A DNA stretch of 64,000 nt, taken from contig NC_088306.1 in assembly GCF_032854445.1 (NCBI RefSeq), forward strand, positions 26,013,764 through 26,077,763, written 5' to 3'. Each line of letters begins with the position of its first letter. The first letter of the stretch is position 1. The translations under genes and the position numbers were made by a program. Source of the DNA: Liolophura sinensis (Eukaryota > Mollusca > Polyplacophora > Chitonida > Chitonidae). The notes beneath the pieces were generated by a model. The model saw only the letters and a list, made by a program, of their open reading frames with translations. It ran no database searches and was not told the origin of the DNA. Shown here one piece after another: positions 1 through 13,515 of this stretch.

Positions 1-66
1 GTCGTCATATGACTGAAAAATTACTATGTAAGACATTAAACCCCAAGCATTCACTTACACACTCAC
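1..66 (+). mobile_element. SINE-B 3' tail
   Basis: The window opens in the 3' end of a SINE-B copy: gtcatatgactgaaaaatta, then a form of the gacgttaaacccc motif, and a (CACT)-type tail. The rest of the copy lies outside the window. Confidence 0.7.
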
Positions 67-2843
67 TTTTTGCATAAAAGATATAATCTTCAATTTCTAA
101 CGGCGCGTGAAAGACATCGCAGTACCCTTTTTTATTGTTCATAAAATGCGAGTCAAATACGGCATCCAATGAAAAGGAACTTTCCAGTTCACCCATTTTA
201 GGAAGAGTCCAGAGCTCACAACCCCTGAATACTGCCTGGTGTCCCATCTGTCTGGGATGTCCGGATTGTACAGCTGTCAACTCCTGAACCGATCAACATC
301 GGTGCCCCATCCGTCCGGATTTTGTAGTCACAAACCATGACAGCCCTGTTAAACTTTCCGGACTGAACGGCTGTGGTAACAAGATGTGTGTGTGTTAAAA
401 TCCAACACCCCTAAACCGTCTGGAGGATCAATTGTGGTTACAAAGAACCGGAAGTACAGGAATCCAGACCGATATCTCGTCGCTCTGGACTGATCCACTG
501 TGGTTACAAGACCAACTATCTATTCTGAAAAACGTCCACGGTTCTGGTCCACCAAACGTTTTGATTTTTGGACTGTTCTTTACAAAGGCAAAGAGTGCAA
601 TAGTTTTGCTAGTATGGGTGTATCAAAATGTTTCTTTCATAAAACAAACAAATATATAAACAAATCCTCACACCAAATGACAACAGTAAAGCGGTGGGAT
701 ATTAAATGGTAAAGATCTCCGTTCGTCTAAAGTATACGTCAACATAAAACTGACATGATCTGTATTCGAACTCCAGACTTCTGCATGTAAACTAGCATAG
801 CTAGTAAACGCAGTTTACTGACATTTACTTAGATATGAAGCTATACACGGTAATACTACAGCATGTCAGTCGGCAAAATGTACTTAGGGACTGTTTGTGC
901 TATGTGGCGAAACTGTAGGGAGCAAACTCCGCTATACAAAGCATTCGATTGATCCCTTATCACATTTTGGACTGATAATTGAGTTCTTTTTGAAAGCCTT
1001 TATTGATCTAGTTATTCTTGACATCCGAGACATTGTGTTGGACAGGGGTTGAATAGACGGCTTTGTTCTCTTCAGACGAACAGTACTATACCTTGCAGAG
1101 CAAACAGTCAATTTTCACAATTCACCATCGGCTCCAGGGACAATGAAGAAATACAATAATTCAATAGCTGTATCCACAAGACGTTCTTTTCCTTTTGTCC
1201 CAATGGTGAAGGCGGGCAAAATTAAATTCTACAGCTTTTCAAAAGCTATATAAAGACCTAACATACTGGGCTGTGTTGGGGTTTTTACAGAATAGCCGGG
1301 TATTGATGAGGTAAGCTCTGTCAAAGCCCGCTATATATAATGTAATAAGCAATGCAGAGAATGTGCAAATCACAGGGCATTGTGTCTATTAAAACTAATA
1401 CATGGGTATGGCAAGCTTGCTCTCAAACTTGTCCACAGTTGTCAATTCAATATGTTTCATTCCATATGTGTTAAAACATATTTTCGAAATCTCTTCATTT
1501 CTACCATTGTTTAGAACATGTTGTTTCTGCTCATATACGGTCTGCTTGTCGTGGTTAGGCCTGTCGTATGTTCACAGCTCAGTTTTTGTAGACTAAAGAA
1601 TGTATTATGGAATGTTAAGGGTTTTTTTTATCGCTATCACTTCTACGCCTTTGCATCCGCTGATTTGAAACAACGTATGAACCTGCATGTAACTATGTCG
1701 GGGAATTCATACACAAGGTGGTGATATTTATTTTCATCATTTGTTATTATTGATGTTAGCACTAGGGGGGCATTTCAGCAATAAGAGGATGATGCCAAGA
1801 GAATTAAAACCACCGCTCCTCTGACACCGCTTCAAATCCGACAAAATCTTCGAACGTAAAGCCGTAGCGAAAAAATGCCTTATCTGGAATGAATCTGTAA
1901 GCTCATTTCTCAAGGCCTATCCACCTGACTCAAACACAAAATCCGCTTGGTGTATTGTATCGTAAGAGTTACAGTCAAAGTACACATTGTACGCATACTT
2001 AACATTCACTATGTGTCTTCGATATTTTATTAAATTCCAAATTTATTATAAATTATAAATTTGTAAAAATTTATTATATTATAATATTTATTAAATTCCC
2101 CACGATGAAATAACCACAACCACAGCTGCAAACCACATCGCCATTTAGATAGAATGGCTCTTATCACGCGACAGGACGTGACGTCACAACTACTGGGATT
2201 TATACTTCATATACGTCATCAGTACCAAAATCAAAGTGTATACCTGGTTCAGCGGTTAGGACAGTATTTAACAAAAAAACAGCTGCAGTAGTTTCATTGA
2301 TGATTTTTTATCAAGGACAAAATCATGTAGTTTATATTTCGAATGTATGAGGCCATTTTGAACAGCACATTATTCAACCAACCGGATCCTTTACCTATAA
2401 TTAACTCGGAACAGGTCTAATGTCCAAATCAAGCTTCCACTCATTCGGCAACAGCTTTAAATCAGGAATTTGGTGAAGTACCTGGTAAGCTGCTGTGGTT
2501 TCTCCAGTGATCTTCCCGGGAAACATGGCCGTCGACAAGTATTCCTGAATACGGCATGAAGCCCCTGTCTTAAATACTTGTATTAACTGCCTCCATTCTG
2601 CAGGGGATTTTGCTGATTGCCAGACTGGAATGTGTTCCACTTATGATGAGCTCGGTATATATCTTGCATTGTCTATTTACTGTCATCAATCTTCATGATG
2701 CCTGCATGTTTATGTATATATTTTAGCTTACCCTTCCTTCCCGGTGGCAAAAATAACTTGAAGTTTGTATCTGCTGATCACAGGAGATCGATATATACAT
2801 TACTACCATTTCCTAGTGCTAATTAGTACCTTTATAGTATATC
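67..2843. other. Non-coding, mostly single-copy DNA
   Basis: I see no recognisable gene. A very AT-rich patch lies at about 2030-2100. A short open stretch at 2401-2640 on the minus strand starts with GTG and resembles no family I know. Around 2523-2560 there is weak similarity to the SINE-A 3' end, so part of that stretch may be decayed SINE. Confidence 0.45.
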
Positions 2844-2982
2844 TATTTATTTATTTGATTGGTATTTTATGCCGTACTTAAGAATATTTCACTTATACGA
2901 CGGCTGCCAGCATTATGCTGGAAGAAAACCGGACAGAGCCCAGGACAAACCCACGACCATCCGCAGGCTGCTGACACCCCTT
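2844..2982 (-). mobile_element. SINE-A copy, 5'-truncated
   Basis: Read on the minus strand this holds the SINE-A 3' half: the body around cggatggtcgtgggtt, the ccataatgctgg core, the motif around gtataagtgaaatattcttg, then acggcgtaaaac and an A/T-rich tail. The tRNA-like head is missing. Confidence 0.8.
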
Positions 2983-4704
2983 ATCACCAAGTACAGAATA
3001 GGTCTGCTCTATAAACATCATGAACAGGGTGGCAAGGAGACACATAGCAGTATCGGCGTATTACACTCGACTAGCAATTGGTATTAAGAGATGTCATCCT
3101 TAGGAGTGATAGTCATTTCAAAGACGAAAAACAGATTAGTTAACAAAGGCCGATAATTGAACACAAGGCCCGCACTTGAAGAAGTGCAGTCAGCTGTGAT
3201 CGGGCTGTTACACGTGTAACAAGGCAGATCGTCAATAGGCTGACGTTGAACTGGGGACGGGGTCACACAAGGCTTTCCATCGGCAAGTGCCCGCTCCCCT
3301 TCCCTCCTCCTCCCTCTTCGTCTTTCAATATAATCATCTTTATTCATCGTTGAGAGATCCTCTTGCGAAAATCCGCTTTAATAACAGTCTTTGTTCACAA
3401 AGAATGGCCCAACATTAAGACTTAGATATGGAAGTTTGCTTCAATTTCTCTCTTTCCATCGGCTACATAATCACAGCCAGCTCTAAAGCCTTCACTCGCC
3501 TTACTCCTGTTCTAGTCGAGCGGAAAACCCCCTTTCCAGACAAGAGGCAAAAAGGCAGCCTGAAGCGAGTCTTTGCCAGTCTTTCACTGGCTTTGAATAA
3601 TCATGGCCACTCTGGAGAAAACTCTTTTCTAGACAAGCCCTCAATGCTGGCTTCCATCATTTTAATTACAAGCCTACAGCCGCACAATCCTTTCTACAAC
3701 ACTTGGTCGCTTCTCAATGGGCTTCATCTATGCGAGAGGACGTTTTGAGTATTGGCGCATTGCTGCATTTGCTGTTCTCAATGGAGCCAGCAGAAAGCTG
3801 AATAAAGGCTAGGATCTTGTTTGTGGGTGTGAACAATACGCTGGGCGTGGTGCACAAATTATGGTTTGGGTGCAACCAGAAATCCACCGCGAGAAACTAC
3901 CCCCAATTTTCCTAATGGTGAGGATTGCGTGGCTTGCCGTTGTGCTGAAGCCCCATACATTGCCCACGCTCTCAGGGCCCTTCGGGACGGGGACTTAAGC
4001 CGAACATGCTTTGGAACCAAAACAGAATGCTAGAAAAGAGACTTCTTAAGATAGCTGATCAAACTTATCTAACCAGTAAATTCCAATTTGGAAACTGGAA
4101 TTTAATCTACCAAATGCATTGAGATTGGTGAGGGAAAAGACTTCGCTTGTGAAACGTTAGATCAACTCTTCGCCCTACTCGAGATAACGCATCAAAACTT
4201 TCTATGACCCCGCGACAAAGACATTGCTTCACAAAAGTTTCTTTCTTTTCGACAAGAGCTTTTGTTCTAATAACCCTTTCCGGGGGTGTTTTTTTCTGAC
4301 ATGACGTTTCACTGTTGGACCTGCTGTCACTGTCTTGCCGACATCGACGTGATAAAGGGCGATCTGACAGGATCACAGACGAAGAGCTATAAAAGCAAAT
4401 ACCGCGGAACCATTCAAAGACGAGGATATCGCCATAAAGCCGAAATCTTGCTTCACAATTGTCGAGCAAGAAGAGCTCTAGCAGAACTGACTTCATCAAT
4501 AGTCTTACTGAGATAGGTCTTGGCTTATCCTAATCCGCAAAACAACGATGACTTCTTGTTAACTTGCTCTCAGAATTTTTCTCGTTTTAATTACAGTACT
4601 TCTCATTAAATACAAAAAAGGTCAATCGTTTTCCACACTTTGATCTAATTACTTCATTTGACGCAGTTATCTTTGACTAATAGTTTCTCTGTGTAGAAGG
4701 ACAA
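2983..4704. other. Non-repetitive island, no recognised gene
   Basis: From about 3240 to 4560 the sequence is unique and richer in GC than its surroundings. Open stretches occur at 3428-3748 (+) and 4107-4499 (-), but neither product resembles a known family and both lack splice or codon support. Candidate regulatory island. Confidence 0.35.
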
Positions 4705-4928
4705 GGAAACAGGACTGGTTAGTCCGGTGTCAGTATAATGTGACTGAGTGGAGTGTCATATCTGGTGTCTTCGTCATGATACTTCCGTGGCGGTAGCACC
4801 TTAGTGTTATGGGTGCGCTCTGTCACAAGAAGACACAGTATTTATGTGCACACATCTAATGGCTCCTCTTTGTCATATAACTGAAAAATTGTTAATTGTG
4901 AAACGCCAAACATTCATTCATTCATGCT
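4705..4928 (+). mobile_element. SINE-B copy without its tRNA head
   Basis: It starts near gactggttagtccggtgtca, passes through the conserved body (gtctggtgtcttcg-like, gtggcggtagcacc, caagaagacacagtat), and ends in the gtcatataactgaaaaattg tail with cattcattcatt. The same order is found at 22850-23152 and, inverted, at 61567-61925. Confidence 0.85.
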
Positions 4929-7267
4929 CTGTGTAATATCTCTAGATAGTCAGTCATAAATCTTGTCTGACTGTTGATACCTCCATTTCTAGATCATCTT
5001 GTATTATATTATGTCATTTAGCTATTCACATATGTCTTTTAAATAATTTTTTAAAAATAAGATTAAATTTGCTACAAGACTTTTCCACGTTCGACCAGAT
5101 AGGAGGTCAGCATTGAATGGTACTCGCAGCGACCTAATTGGTGATTCTTGAATACATATTCTTATACGCCTATAAAACCGCAATGAATATAAATAAATGA
5201 TTGTTAATATATGAATACAATTTTACCTACAGTCATGCATAACCAGCACGCCACCTTACTGGTCAAGAGGCGATAAGATTCTGTGAAAGCGAAGCTTTAA
5301 GATGCGGTGAAAGCAAGGCTTTAGACGATTCAGCTTATCAGTAGTACCCTTTGTTTCATAAAGCCATATTGGGCTAATGTTTAAAACTTGAATTTTCTTT
5401 AAAACCAAACACAAATATTTGAAAATCTGAATGCTCAAACTGCACTATCACAGCTTTTAATCAGCGGTCATCACTGCATGTATTTTATGCATATAATTAA
5501 GAATTTAATTTACATTTCGTATTTAGTGAAAATGAACCCTTGTAGCTAAAATAGCATGCCATACTGGATTTTTGATCATTTTTCTAAGTAAACATTACCA
5601 TACTATAATTCATTTTAAACACACTAAAACTGTTCGGAGAAATAACTTTACTTCATAAATGTCACCTTTTTGCTTTGAATCTAAATAAGTGAGTAGGATG
5701 TGTCGGTTCTGAAAAGACTACGGTGGAGCATTTAGGTTACAAAAACAAACAAAAAAAATCTCAACAAATTGCTTTTGTTGTTTTGAATTAATATTTAATG
5801 AAAGCTCGTTTTGATGATTAAAATGTTGTTTGTGATGCTTTATGCTTCCAGCACAGAATGCAGATAACTCGAGCATTCAAGCTTGTTAAGGTATTACATC
5901 TTGACATGGAGGAAAGATTCATTTATGAGATATCAGTTGCTGTTTCCTCTATAGATGTTTTCTCTCTTTTTGTGTTTGTACACGTTCTGGGCATTTATCC
6001 AGACGAACGAATTTGCTGATAATTTATCATATTAAGTCCGATCACACAAACTCTACAGTTCTTTTGATTTTTCACCCTTGGACAGTCTCCGTTTGGAACA
6101 AAAGCCGATCCGATGCTGGACAATCGGGACCAACTGGCTTATGGGTGAGGATAACTCCAGATCGTAATTAAATCGTGATTCGTCTTTTCTAGACACGCTA
6201 CTCGACAAAACAAGTCCGCTAACAAACACCAATCTTGCCAAAAATTCTTCTCCGTATTGTCGAACGTCCTTTTTGGCTTTTTGCTCATTTCGTTTGCTAC
6301 CATTAAATAAGCAGTAGCACTGTCAGCTCGCCGATAAAGCCGCCTTGCAGTCGTAAATAGCCCGTATTGATAACAAGGGCCCCTTCTTGTGAGTGAGTGT
6401 AAAATCTTCACTTGGATTCTATATCACTTCTTCATTTTTCTGTGGCGCGATTAAAGTGTCGGGCTTAATAATAGCGACGCGGATCATAAATACGACTGCC
6501 TCATTATCGCTCCCGACCCGGCTGATCTGCGCCTTCCCGCAGAATCAGCTTGGTCACTTCTCGTTGACAGATGTCACGTGATTAATATCGCGAGGTCACC
6601 GTTAATCGCGAGATGTTCCAGCAAGCGCCACAGTGATTTTATCCAGGGTTAGGCTTGTCTTATGACACAAAATCTGTTTCTGTCAATTTCGGTCAGCATT
6701 TTGAGGTCAATTGTGAGCGTGATCTCGCATCTGCCAATCGCGTTAGAGGTTTTTTGACCAAACACAGCCAAAACCACAAAGCCCTAAAAAACACTCCGTT
6801 GTGGCCGGAGTCAGTTACTAAAGAGTTTGTCTTCCAAAGCGCATGTCTGACACACCTCGCATTTCTCAACTATATTAATTTTCTCGAGAAAAAATTCTGA
6901 AGTTATAGGAATAAGCAAAGTAGGGAAAATGAAATCTCTTAGATGTCTCTTAGAAACATAGCATTGTACAAATACAAGAAGACAAATCACTTTTAGATAC
7001 TGGTACATGCAGCTTAAATGTCAACACGAGTTATACTACCCCTACATCGACGACTACATTTTAACTTTTTATTCTTTTAATTTATTGACTTATTTATTTA
7101 TCTGATAGTCATCTGCAGACATAAATTTTCCTATAATTTGTTCCAGGGACACAAATGACATCTCTTTCCTTCAAAAACTTTTCAAGTTCACAAACCTTCA
7201 GCTCCTCCACTGTCTCGTCTAATCTAAATAAGTTTTCCCATGTTAGTTAATGTGGTTTTATATGCCA
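4929..7267. other. Non-coding DNA with a GC-balanced island at about 6030-6640
   Basis: The outer parts are AT-rich and featureless. The island holds a CACGTG E-box at 6575-6580 followed by attaat, and the direct repeat ttaat...cgcgag (6582-6612). Open stretches on both strands encode nothing recognisable. Regulatory function is inferred only. Confidence 0.35.
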
Positions 7268-8773
7268 GAAGTAAATGTGACCAGTAATAGTTGCCTAGGA
7301 AGTCACATGATGCAGTAGTAAATGTGTCCAGCAATAGTTGCCCGGCAGGTCACATGAGACAGTCGTAAATGTGACCAGCAATAGTTGCTCGGCAGGTCAC
7401 ATGATGCAGTAGTAAATGTGACCAGTAAGAGTTGCCCGGTAGGTCACATGATACAGTCGTAAATGTGACCAGTAATAGCTGCCCGGCAGGTCACATGAGA
7501 CAGTCGTAAATGTGACCAGTAATAGTTGCCCGGCAGGTCACATGATGCAGTAGTAAATGTGACCAGTAACAGTTGCCCGGCAGGTCACATGATGCAGTAG
7601 TAAATGTGACCAGTAAGAGTTGCCCGGTCGATCACATGATGCAGTAGTAAATGTGACCAGCAATAGTTGCCCGGCAGGTCACATGATGCAGTAGTAAATG
7701 TGACCAGTAACAGTTGTCCGGCAGGTCAAATGTTACAGTAGTAAATGTGACCAGTAATAGTTGTCTGGCAGGTCACATGATGCAGTAGTAAATGTGACCA
7801 GTAAGAGTTGCCCCGTCGATCACATGATAGTGTAGTAAATGTGACCAGCAATAGTTACCCGGTAGGTCACATGATGCAGTAGTAAATGTGACCAGTAACA
7901 GTTGCCCGGTCGATCACATGATAGTGTAGTAAATGTGACCAGCAATAGTTGCCCGGCAGGTCACATGATGCAGTAGTAAATGTGACCAGTAACAGTTGTC
8001 CGGCAGGTCACATGATACAGCAGTAAATGTGACCAGTAATAGTTGTCTGGCAGGTCACATGATACAGCAGTAAATGTGACCAGTAATAGTTGTCTGGCAG
8101 GTCACATGATACAGTAGTAAATGTGACCAGTAACAGTTGTCCGGCAGGTCAAATGTTACAGTAGTAAATGTGTCCAGTAATAGTTGTCTGGCAGGTCACA
8201 TGATGCATTAGTAAATGTGACCAGCAATAGTTGCCCGGCAGGTCACATGAGACAGTCGCAAATGTGACCAGTAAGAGTTGCCCGGCAGGTCACATGAGAC
8301 AGTCGCAAATGTGACCAGTAAGAGTTGCCCGGCAGGTCACATGATGCAGTCGTAAATGTGACCAGTAACAGTTTTCCGGCAGGTCAAATGTTACAGTAGT
8401 AAATGTGACCAGTAACAGTTGCCCGGCAGGTCACATGAGACAGTCATAAATGTGACCAGTAATAGTTGCCCGGCAGGTCACATGAGACAGTCGTAAATGT
8501 GACCAGTAACAGTTGTCCGGCAGGTCACATGATGCAGTCGTAAATGTGACTAGTAACAGTTGCCCGGCAGGTCACATGATACAGTAGTAAATGTGACCAG
8601 TAACAGTTACCCGGCAGGTCAAATGTTACAGTAGTAAATGTGACCAGTAATAGTTGCCCGGCAGGTCACATGATGCAGTAGTAAATGTGACCAGTAAGAG
8701 TTGCCCGACAGGTCACATGATACAGTAGTAAATGTGACCAGTAATAATTGCCTAGCAGGTCACATGATACAGT
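7268..8773. repeat. Minisatellite, 47-bp unit, about 32 copies
   Basis: Head-to-tail copies of a 47-bp unit that begins around agtagtaaatgtgaccagta and ends in ggtcacatgatgc. Copies differ at a limited set of positions (gtaatagtt/gtaacagtt/gcaatagtt; gatgc/gatac/gagac; ggtcacatga/ggtcaaatgt). Each unit contains the inverted pair ATGTGACC and GGTCACAT separated by 18 bases. No open frame is maintained through it. Confidence 0.97.
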
Positions 8774-10452
8774 AGAACTGTTTTTACCTTAAACAAAGCG
8801 CATATGAAACAATTCTTGAATAACCACTGACAAAGATGTGTAAGATGGTTTTGAATTCAACCTAAATATTGACCGGCAAGGCAGAATTATGTCATTACAT
8901 TGCTGCCGACAAAGGTATACTGGAAGTTTCGAGTACGAACTCTTTTACCTCATAGAGGTTGGGTTAAAGCAAACTGAAAGTGAAGGAAGCTAGACGCAGT
9001 TTGTAGGAAATCTCCAGATATCACCACGTACCCTATGATGTGTAAAAATTTAAGTGTAGCCAGTGTGAGCTGGATTTGAACACCATTCTTCAGTGACTTC
9101 GGTTTGTCTTATGTTTAGACTAAGAAATGAGTCAGCGTGGATACCTCATTAGTTCCAATATTGTTCCTTGACAAAGCCAGAAGTGTTACACAATAATGAC
9201 AGTCATCAAGCTCTATAGTCATTTTGAGATTACCTTAGATAGACTCCTAATGCAATTTAATGGAGCGAAGAAAAGAATACAGTAAAAGATCTCTAAGCCA
9301 TTGTTCCGTGTAAACGAAATGAAGGGTGAGATTTTAGTTATTGAGGAACCCAACATTCGGTTATTATTCGTTTGGACAGAACGCAGTTGAAGACGTCTTG
9401 TTTCTCGGACGTCCTGAAGTATTGCTCCTTTCACAGCTCTTCTGGCAAACTAACCTCTTGGACAGTAATTTTTTTCATTCTCTTTCTCTCCGTCTCTTCT
9501 TTTCCAGCACAGATTCTCGTCCACGGTGCCGTCTTGATAGAATTAAACGAAATACCCTTATCTTCAAGTCGGATTGTGGACAAACAAAGCAATAATAACC
9601 TCGAATCAATAAGGCCTCATGGCAAATAAGGATATTACTGTGAAGGGGATTGAAAAACACGATGCTTCAGAAACCAAGGACAATGGCCCATGTCTCCGGC
9701 TCCTTGTTTTCTCTTGTTAGCTTGTAACAATCAGCAATGTCACGGTCAGATGAAATTTAACAGTAATCTCTCTCTCCAGCCATTTTTGCCGATAAAAATG
9801 CGCCGGGGACAGTGTATGAGGATGAAGACGTAGAAATTCCCTCCAATCCGTGGCATTCCGCACAAGAAATAATCTTCATATCTTATCAGACTGATTTGTA
9901 ACTCAGGAAATGAACTCCTTTGCCGGTTCTAACTCCACGTCTATTGTACGGACACTTTTAGGGTTGTCCGCTGGAGACCTTCCACTGGATCTTTTCACCG
10001 GGCCAAAGAAAAGATGAAACAAACTGGAATTGTTCGTGAACGGGTTTTTTTGTGCTAAGTCATTTTAGAGATCAATGTTTCCGTGTATTTACTTTCAGTG
10101 ATTGACTTAGTCCAAAGCCTTCCTCAGTTTTCTGATCTTGGTTCGGCTTTATCTGGGCTACCGGAAGCCATAGTTTGCCCGTGAAGAGCGAAACATTTTG
10201 AGAGGACCCCACGGATGTCTTACAGGGTGAATACTCGGTTTCCTTCTTTCCTTCTCTGAGGGGTGATGATGCCATTTCCTCTCTTACTTCCTTCCTTCCG
10301 TCCTTTCTTCCTTCTTATTTCTGACCATAGTTTTTTTCTCTCAAAAAAAAAAAAACATGATCTAGCGGAGTTAGATCTTTCCTCCTTTGTTTCGTCTTGG
10401 TATTGAGATCCTTTGTAGTTGTAGAAAACCATGAAATGCACCAGATTTTTGA
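8774..10452. other. Non-coding DNA with an island at about 9230-10330
   Basis: Unique DNA of mixed composition. A pyrimidine tract ending in ttttccag at about 9495-9507 looks like a splice acceptor, but nothing recognisable follows it. An (A)12-13 run lies near 10345. No gene is supported. Confidence 0.35.
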
Positions 10453-10515
10453 AATGTGACACAGTGCAATTTGAGATGTGACATAGTGCAATTTGAGATG
10501 TGACACAGTGCAAGG
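10453..10515. repeat. Short tandem repeat, 22-bp unit, about 3 copies
   Basis: Three near-identical units around atgtgacacagtgcaatttg. Confidence 0.85.
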
Positions 10516-10727
10516 CACATCATGGGAAATCTTCGGACATGCAGAGATTGTTTATTTTTTGTTTGTCTCGAACTTTCATACACCTTCAGGATTTATTTGG
10601 TAGGTTTCGTTGGATTGTCCCAGTTCAGTCAGAATTGCGAAGCTTAAATTGTAACCTCGTTTAGATTCCCCGTGCTCACAGCGCGTGAGGTCAGTCAACG
10701 ACCCTCGTATTGTTGATGATGCCCGCG

Positions 10728-10930
10728 TGTCTTCCAGCCAGGGAGGTGTGAATATATGTACGAATATATGTAGGTGGGAAAGCTACTTTGCCGAAGGTCA
10801 GTGATTTACTCTGGGCTCTACGGGCTTTGGGCTTTCTCCATCCATAAAGCTGATTGCCAACGTGTGCGTTCAAAAATCTTGAACACGGGCTTATGATTTT
10901 AAAGAGCAATTAAGTTAAATCAAATCGTTA
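10728..10930 (+). mobile_element. SINE-C fragment
   Basis: Matches the SINE-C body in order: tgtcttccagcc, a variant of cacgtgggaaa, gccgaaggtcagtg, a Pro/Gly-type gggctttctcc stretch and cataaagctga. The tRNA-like head is missing or beyond recognition. Confidence 0.6.
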
Positions 10931-11719
10931 GACATTCAAAATCCTTCTGTTTCGTGTCAGTTTATATCGAGCTTTAGGTAACTTTCAGGATCACTTTCTC
11001 CGTTTCCCTGGCATATCGCTTAGAAATATTCCGCTTATATCGCGACGTTCGTAAAACGTCTTGCAAGAAAGATAAGAGCCAATGAGGGCATAATAACTTT
11101 CCCATGAACATTTCCATGAACTGTGCCGAATGTGTCATCAGTGCCACTTTTAAATTATTTGGAACAGTTCTGCTCTAACAGATACTTTTAAGTTATGCTA
11201 AAAACAACATACCAAGAAAGAGCATATAAACATTAACATAAACAGATAGAATAAACACTTCACTGAGATAAACTGACAATACGCCGGATTTCACAGGTAA
11301 GGCGTGACTAATTGCCGATCATCATCATGGTCCTTGCTCCTGTTTTGCTATCTGTGCTCTAGTCTTTTATTTTTAATGTCCCCTTCCCATGCCGCAAGCT
11401 GTTCAGGTTAACTTGTGCATTTGTGAGACTAAGTTTGATATTAAACACGCGTTCTGCTTGTCTGAAAATTAGCTCAATCTTAGTAAAATATATTATAAAC
11501 TTTAGCTCTTAAAATAAGTCAAATATGAATAATATTATGGTATATTGGTTTACTGAAGATGATTATGAGAGATCGCTTGCTGTACATTTGGAATATTGTA
11601 TGTGAATTTTTTTCTCCAGGAGTTTTTTTCTTCGTTTAAAGTTCCTTTTGCAGATGTTTTCTGTTTATGTATTGTTTTCTATTTTCACTGAAGGTTGTTT
11701 TGGGAAATGACTTTGCTAC
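10931..11719. other. Non-coding AT-rich DNA
   Basis: No gene, repeat or signal that I can support. Confidence 0.4.
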
Positions 11720-11783
11720 CGTTGACCTGGAACGTCCATTTTAGTTGACGGCTGGTACTCTATTGTTTGTTCTGACGCACAGA
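11720..11783 (+). repeat. Rep-1 fragment (3' end)
   Basis: About 60 bases around ttgacctggaacgtccattt and gttgacggctggta match the 3' part of the Rep-1 copies at 31118-31455 and 54152-54495. A B-box-like gagttcaaattcc follows at about 11870, so an eroded SINE may lie just downstream. Confidence 0.6.
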
Positions 11784-12244
11784 TTTCCCTTGTACCATTT
11801 CCATATACTAGCAACAGCTGTAGTGGGAATGTCTATTGCTAGGCTGGTTGATTTGGGAGAAGAACATCCGAGTTCAAATTCCGTTCTGGCCTATAGAGTA
11901 AATCCTTCAACCATTACATTTCATTTACGTTCGGTTAGATATCATCATAATGCTGATTTCGTTAATCCCTCCAAACAACAATTGATACATATAAGGAAAT
12001 GCTGCCGGCAAAAGACCATCATACCATGAGACTTAAAGGATCCTAAAACAGACTCACTTACTAATTTCATATAGTAAAACATGTTCCAGGAAGCACAAAA
12101 CCCAACCGATATTTTTAGAGTGTAATGTAGCTTTCTGGTTGCTGTATGTATAACTTTCTAGCCACAAGGTTTGGAGTAATATTTGATCATTATTCATTTG
12201 ACTATGATTTAATCGGCAAACATTTTGCACTTACACAATGGCGG

Positions 12245-12330
12245 TTAGTTGGATTACCCGGGTTAAACCACCGACATTTGACAAGCTACAGACGAGCATT
12301 AGCATGTGTCGTACACACCATGAGGTAATG
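12245..12330 (-). mobile_element. SINE-C fragment
   Basis: On the plus strand ggttaaaccaccgacatttg, then an acaagctacagacgag variant and gtgtcgtacacacc, which is the reverse complement of the SINE-C body. Confidence 0.6.
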
Positions 12331-13515
12331 TAAAAACTGTAGAATCTTATATTTGCTCTCTTAATCTGAGTTGAGCGTCGCTTGCAATAAAAGTTTAATG
12401 ATATCGTGATTGTTTGTATCTGTAGTGGGACGCCACTAATGCCCCCATAGTAATAATCTTTTCTACGAAAATATGAAGACGCTGACCTTTAAAGTGTTCA
12501 TCTATCATGTGAGTTGTTATCTGTTTACGAACACATGCTATTACAAACACCAACAAAAGATATGTTAATGGAGATTGTTGGTATTTTTTACTTTAAACAT
12601 TATTAACAAAGTGTAGATATAATTTATGTGTTGCGTAAAAGTGGAATGCACTATTGTTTGATAAGGGAAAGCGTTACTTTTGACGAAGAGAAAATATAAA
12701 CAGACGAGAGATAAAGGGAACAATAACGACGTGCTCTCTGAAAGGTTTCTTTTTCTTCAATCCTACTGCATGTCCTGGAGGCCACGTTTATCAGTTTTAG
12801 GTTTGAAAGGCTTGATAAAACAGAGGTAATGATTTATACCGAAGCCCGCTGCAGTCCACGAAACCTTACATACGTAGTGTGAATTCGGGAATTTATGACG
12901 GCTTCATAACCACTGTCGTGTAAATCATTGCTAAAGGCGAGGACAAAGCCCAGCAGTGTAATGTCACATAATGATCTCTTAACCACCCTCAGTGTTTTTC
13001 TTTGTGAATGTGATTACAATATTAGACCGCCATTTTATGCTTTTGTAGGAAGGTTTCGTACAATGGAAACAAATGTGTAGCCACAATTGTCCATATCCGT
13101 ATACAATGTATTACATATTATTACCGTAGGCACGCCGTAAAGTACCAATCAAATAAAGATATGTACAAGACAACATCTATAACGTTCTTAATACTCTTGT
13201 CCCTGGAGTCTTATTTGGGAATATCACTACTACATTGCACCGTCAATATATACTTTGTATGCGAATGTTACCGTATAACAAAAACTGCTCATTGTCCATA
13301 TACATTATATATGCGTTATACAGAATAAAACATACATCTGTAACGCTATCAGTCCTTGTACTCAGTGCCTTTTTTCGCGAATTAATGTGATTACGATGTC
13401 AGACGAAAACACAGGAGAAAACGTAACATTCGCAGGACTATTCGATCTCAGTACACACACATTTTATCCTTGGCAGCGAGACTTTTGTACAGTGAAAAGG
13501 GATGTACAATCGTAA
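12331..13515. other. Non-coding AT-rich DNA
   Basis: Unique sequence; I see no gene. Short phrases such as gtatacaatgtattacatat recur loosely around 13090-13330, which hints at an old, eroded repeat. Confidence 0.35.

Noticed and set aside
2401-2640. 79-codon minus-strand frame that looks fairly protein-like
   Set aside because: It starts at GTG, has no good acceptor upstream, matches no family I know, and overlaps weak SINE-A similarity.
3428-4499. Frames of 106 codons (+) and 130 codons (-)
   Set aside because: No recognisable domain and no splice or codon support; in a GC-balanced region frames of this size occur by chance.
9490-9520. Polypyrimidine tract plus AG as a splice acceptor
   Set aside because: No recognisable exon follows, and such tracts are common in this pyrimidine-rich stretch.
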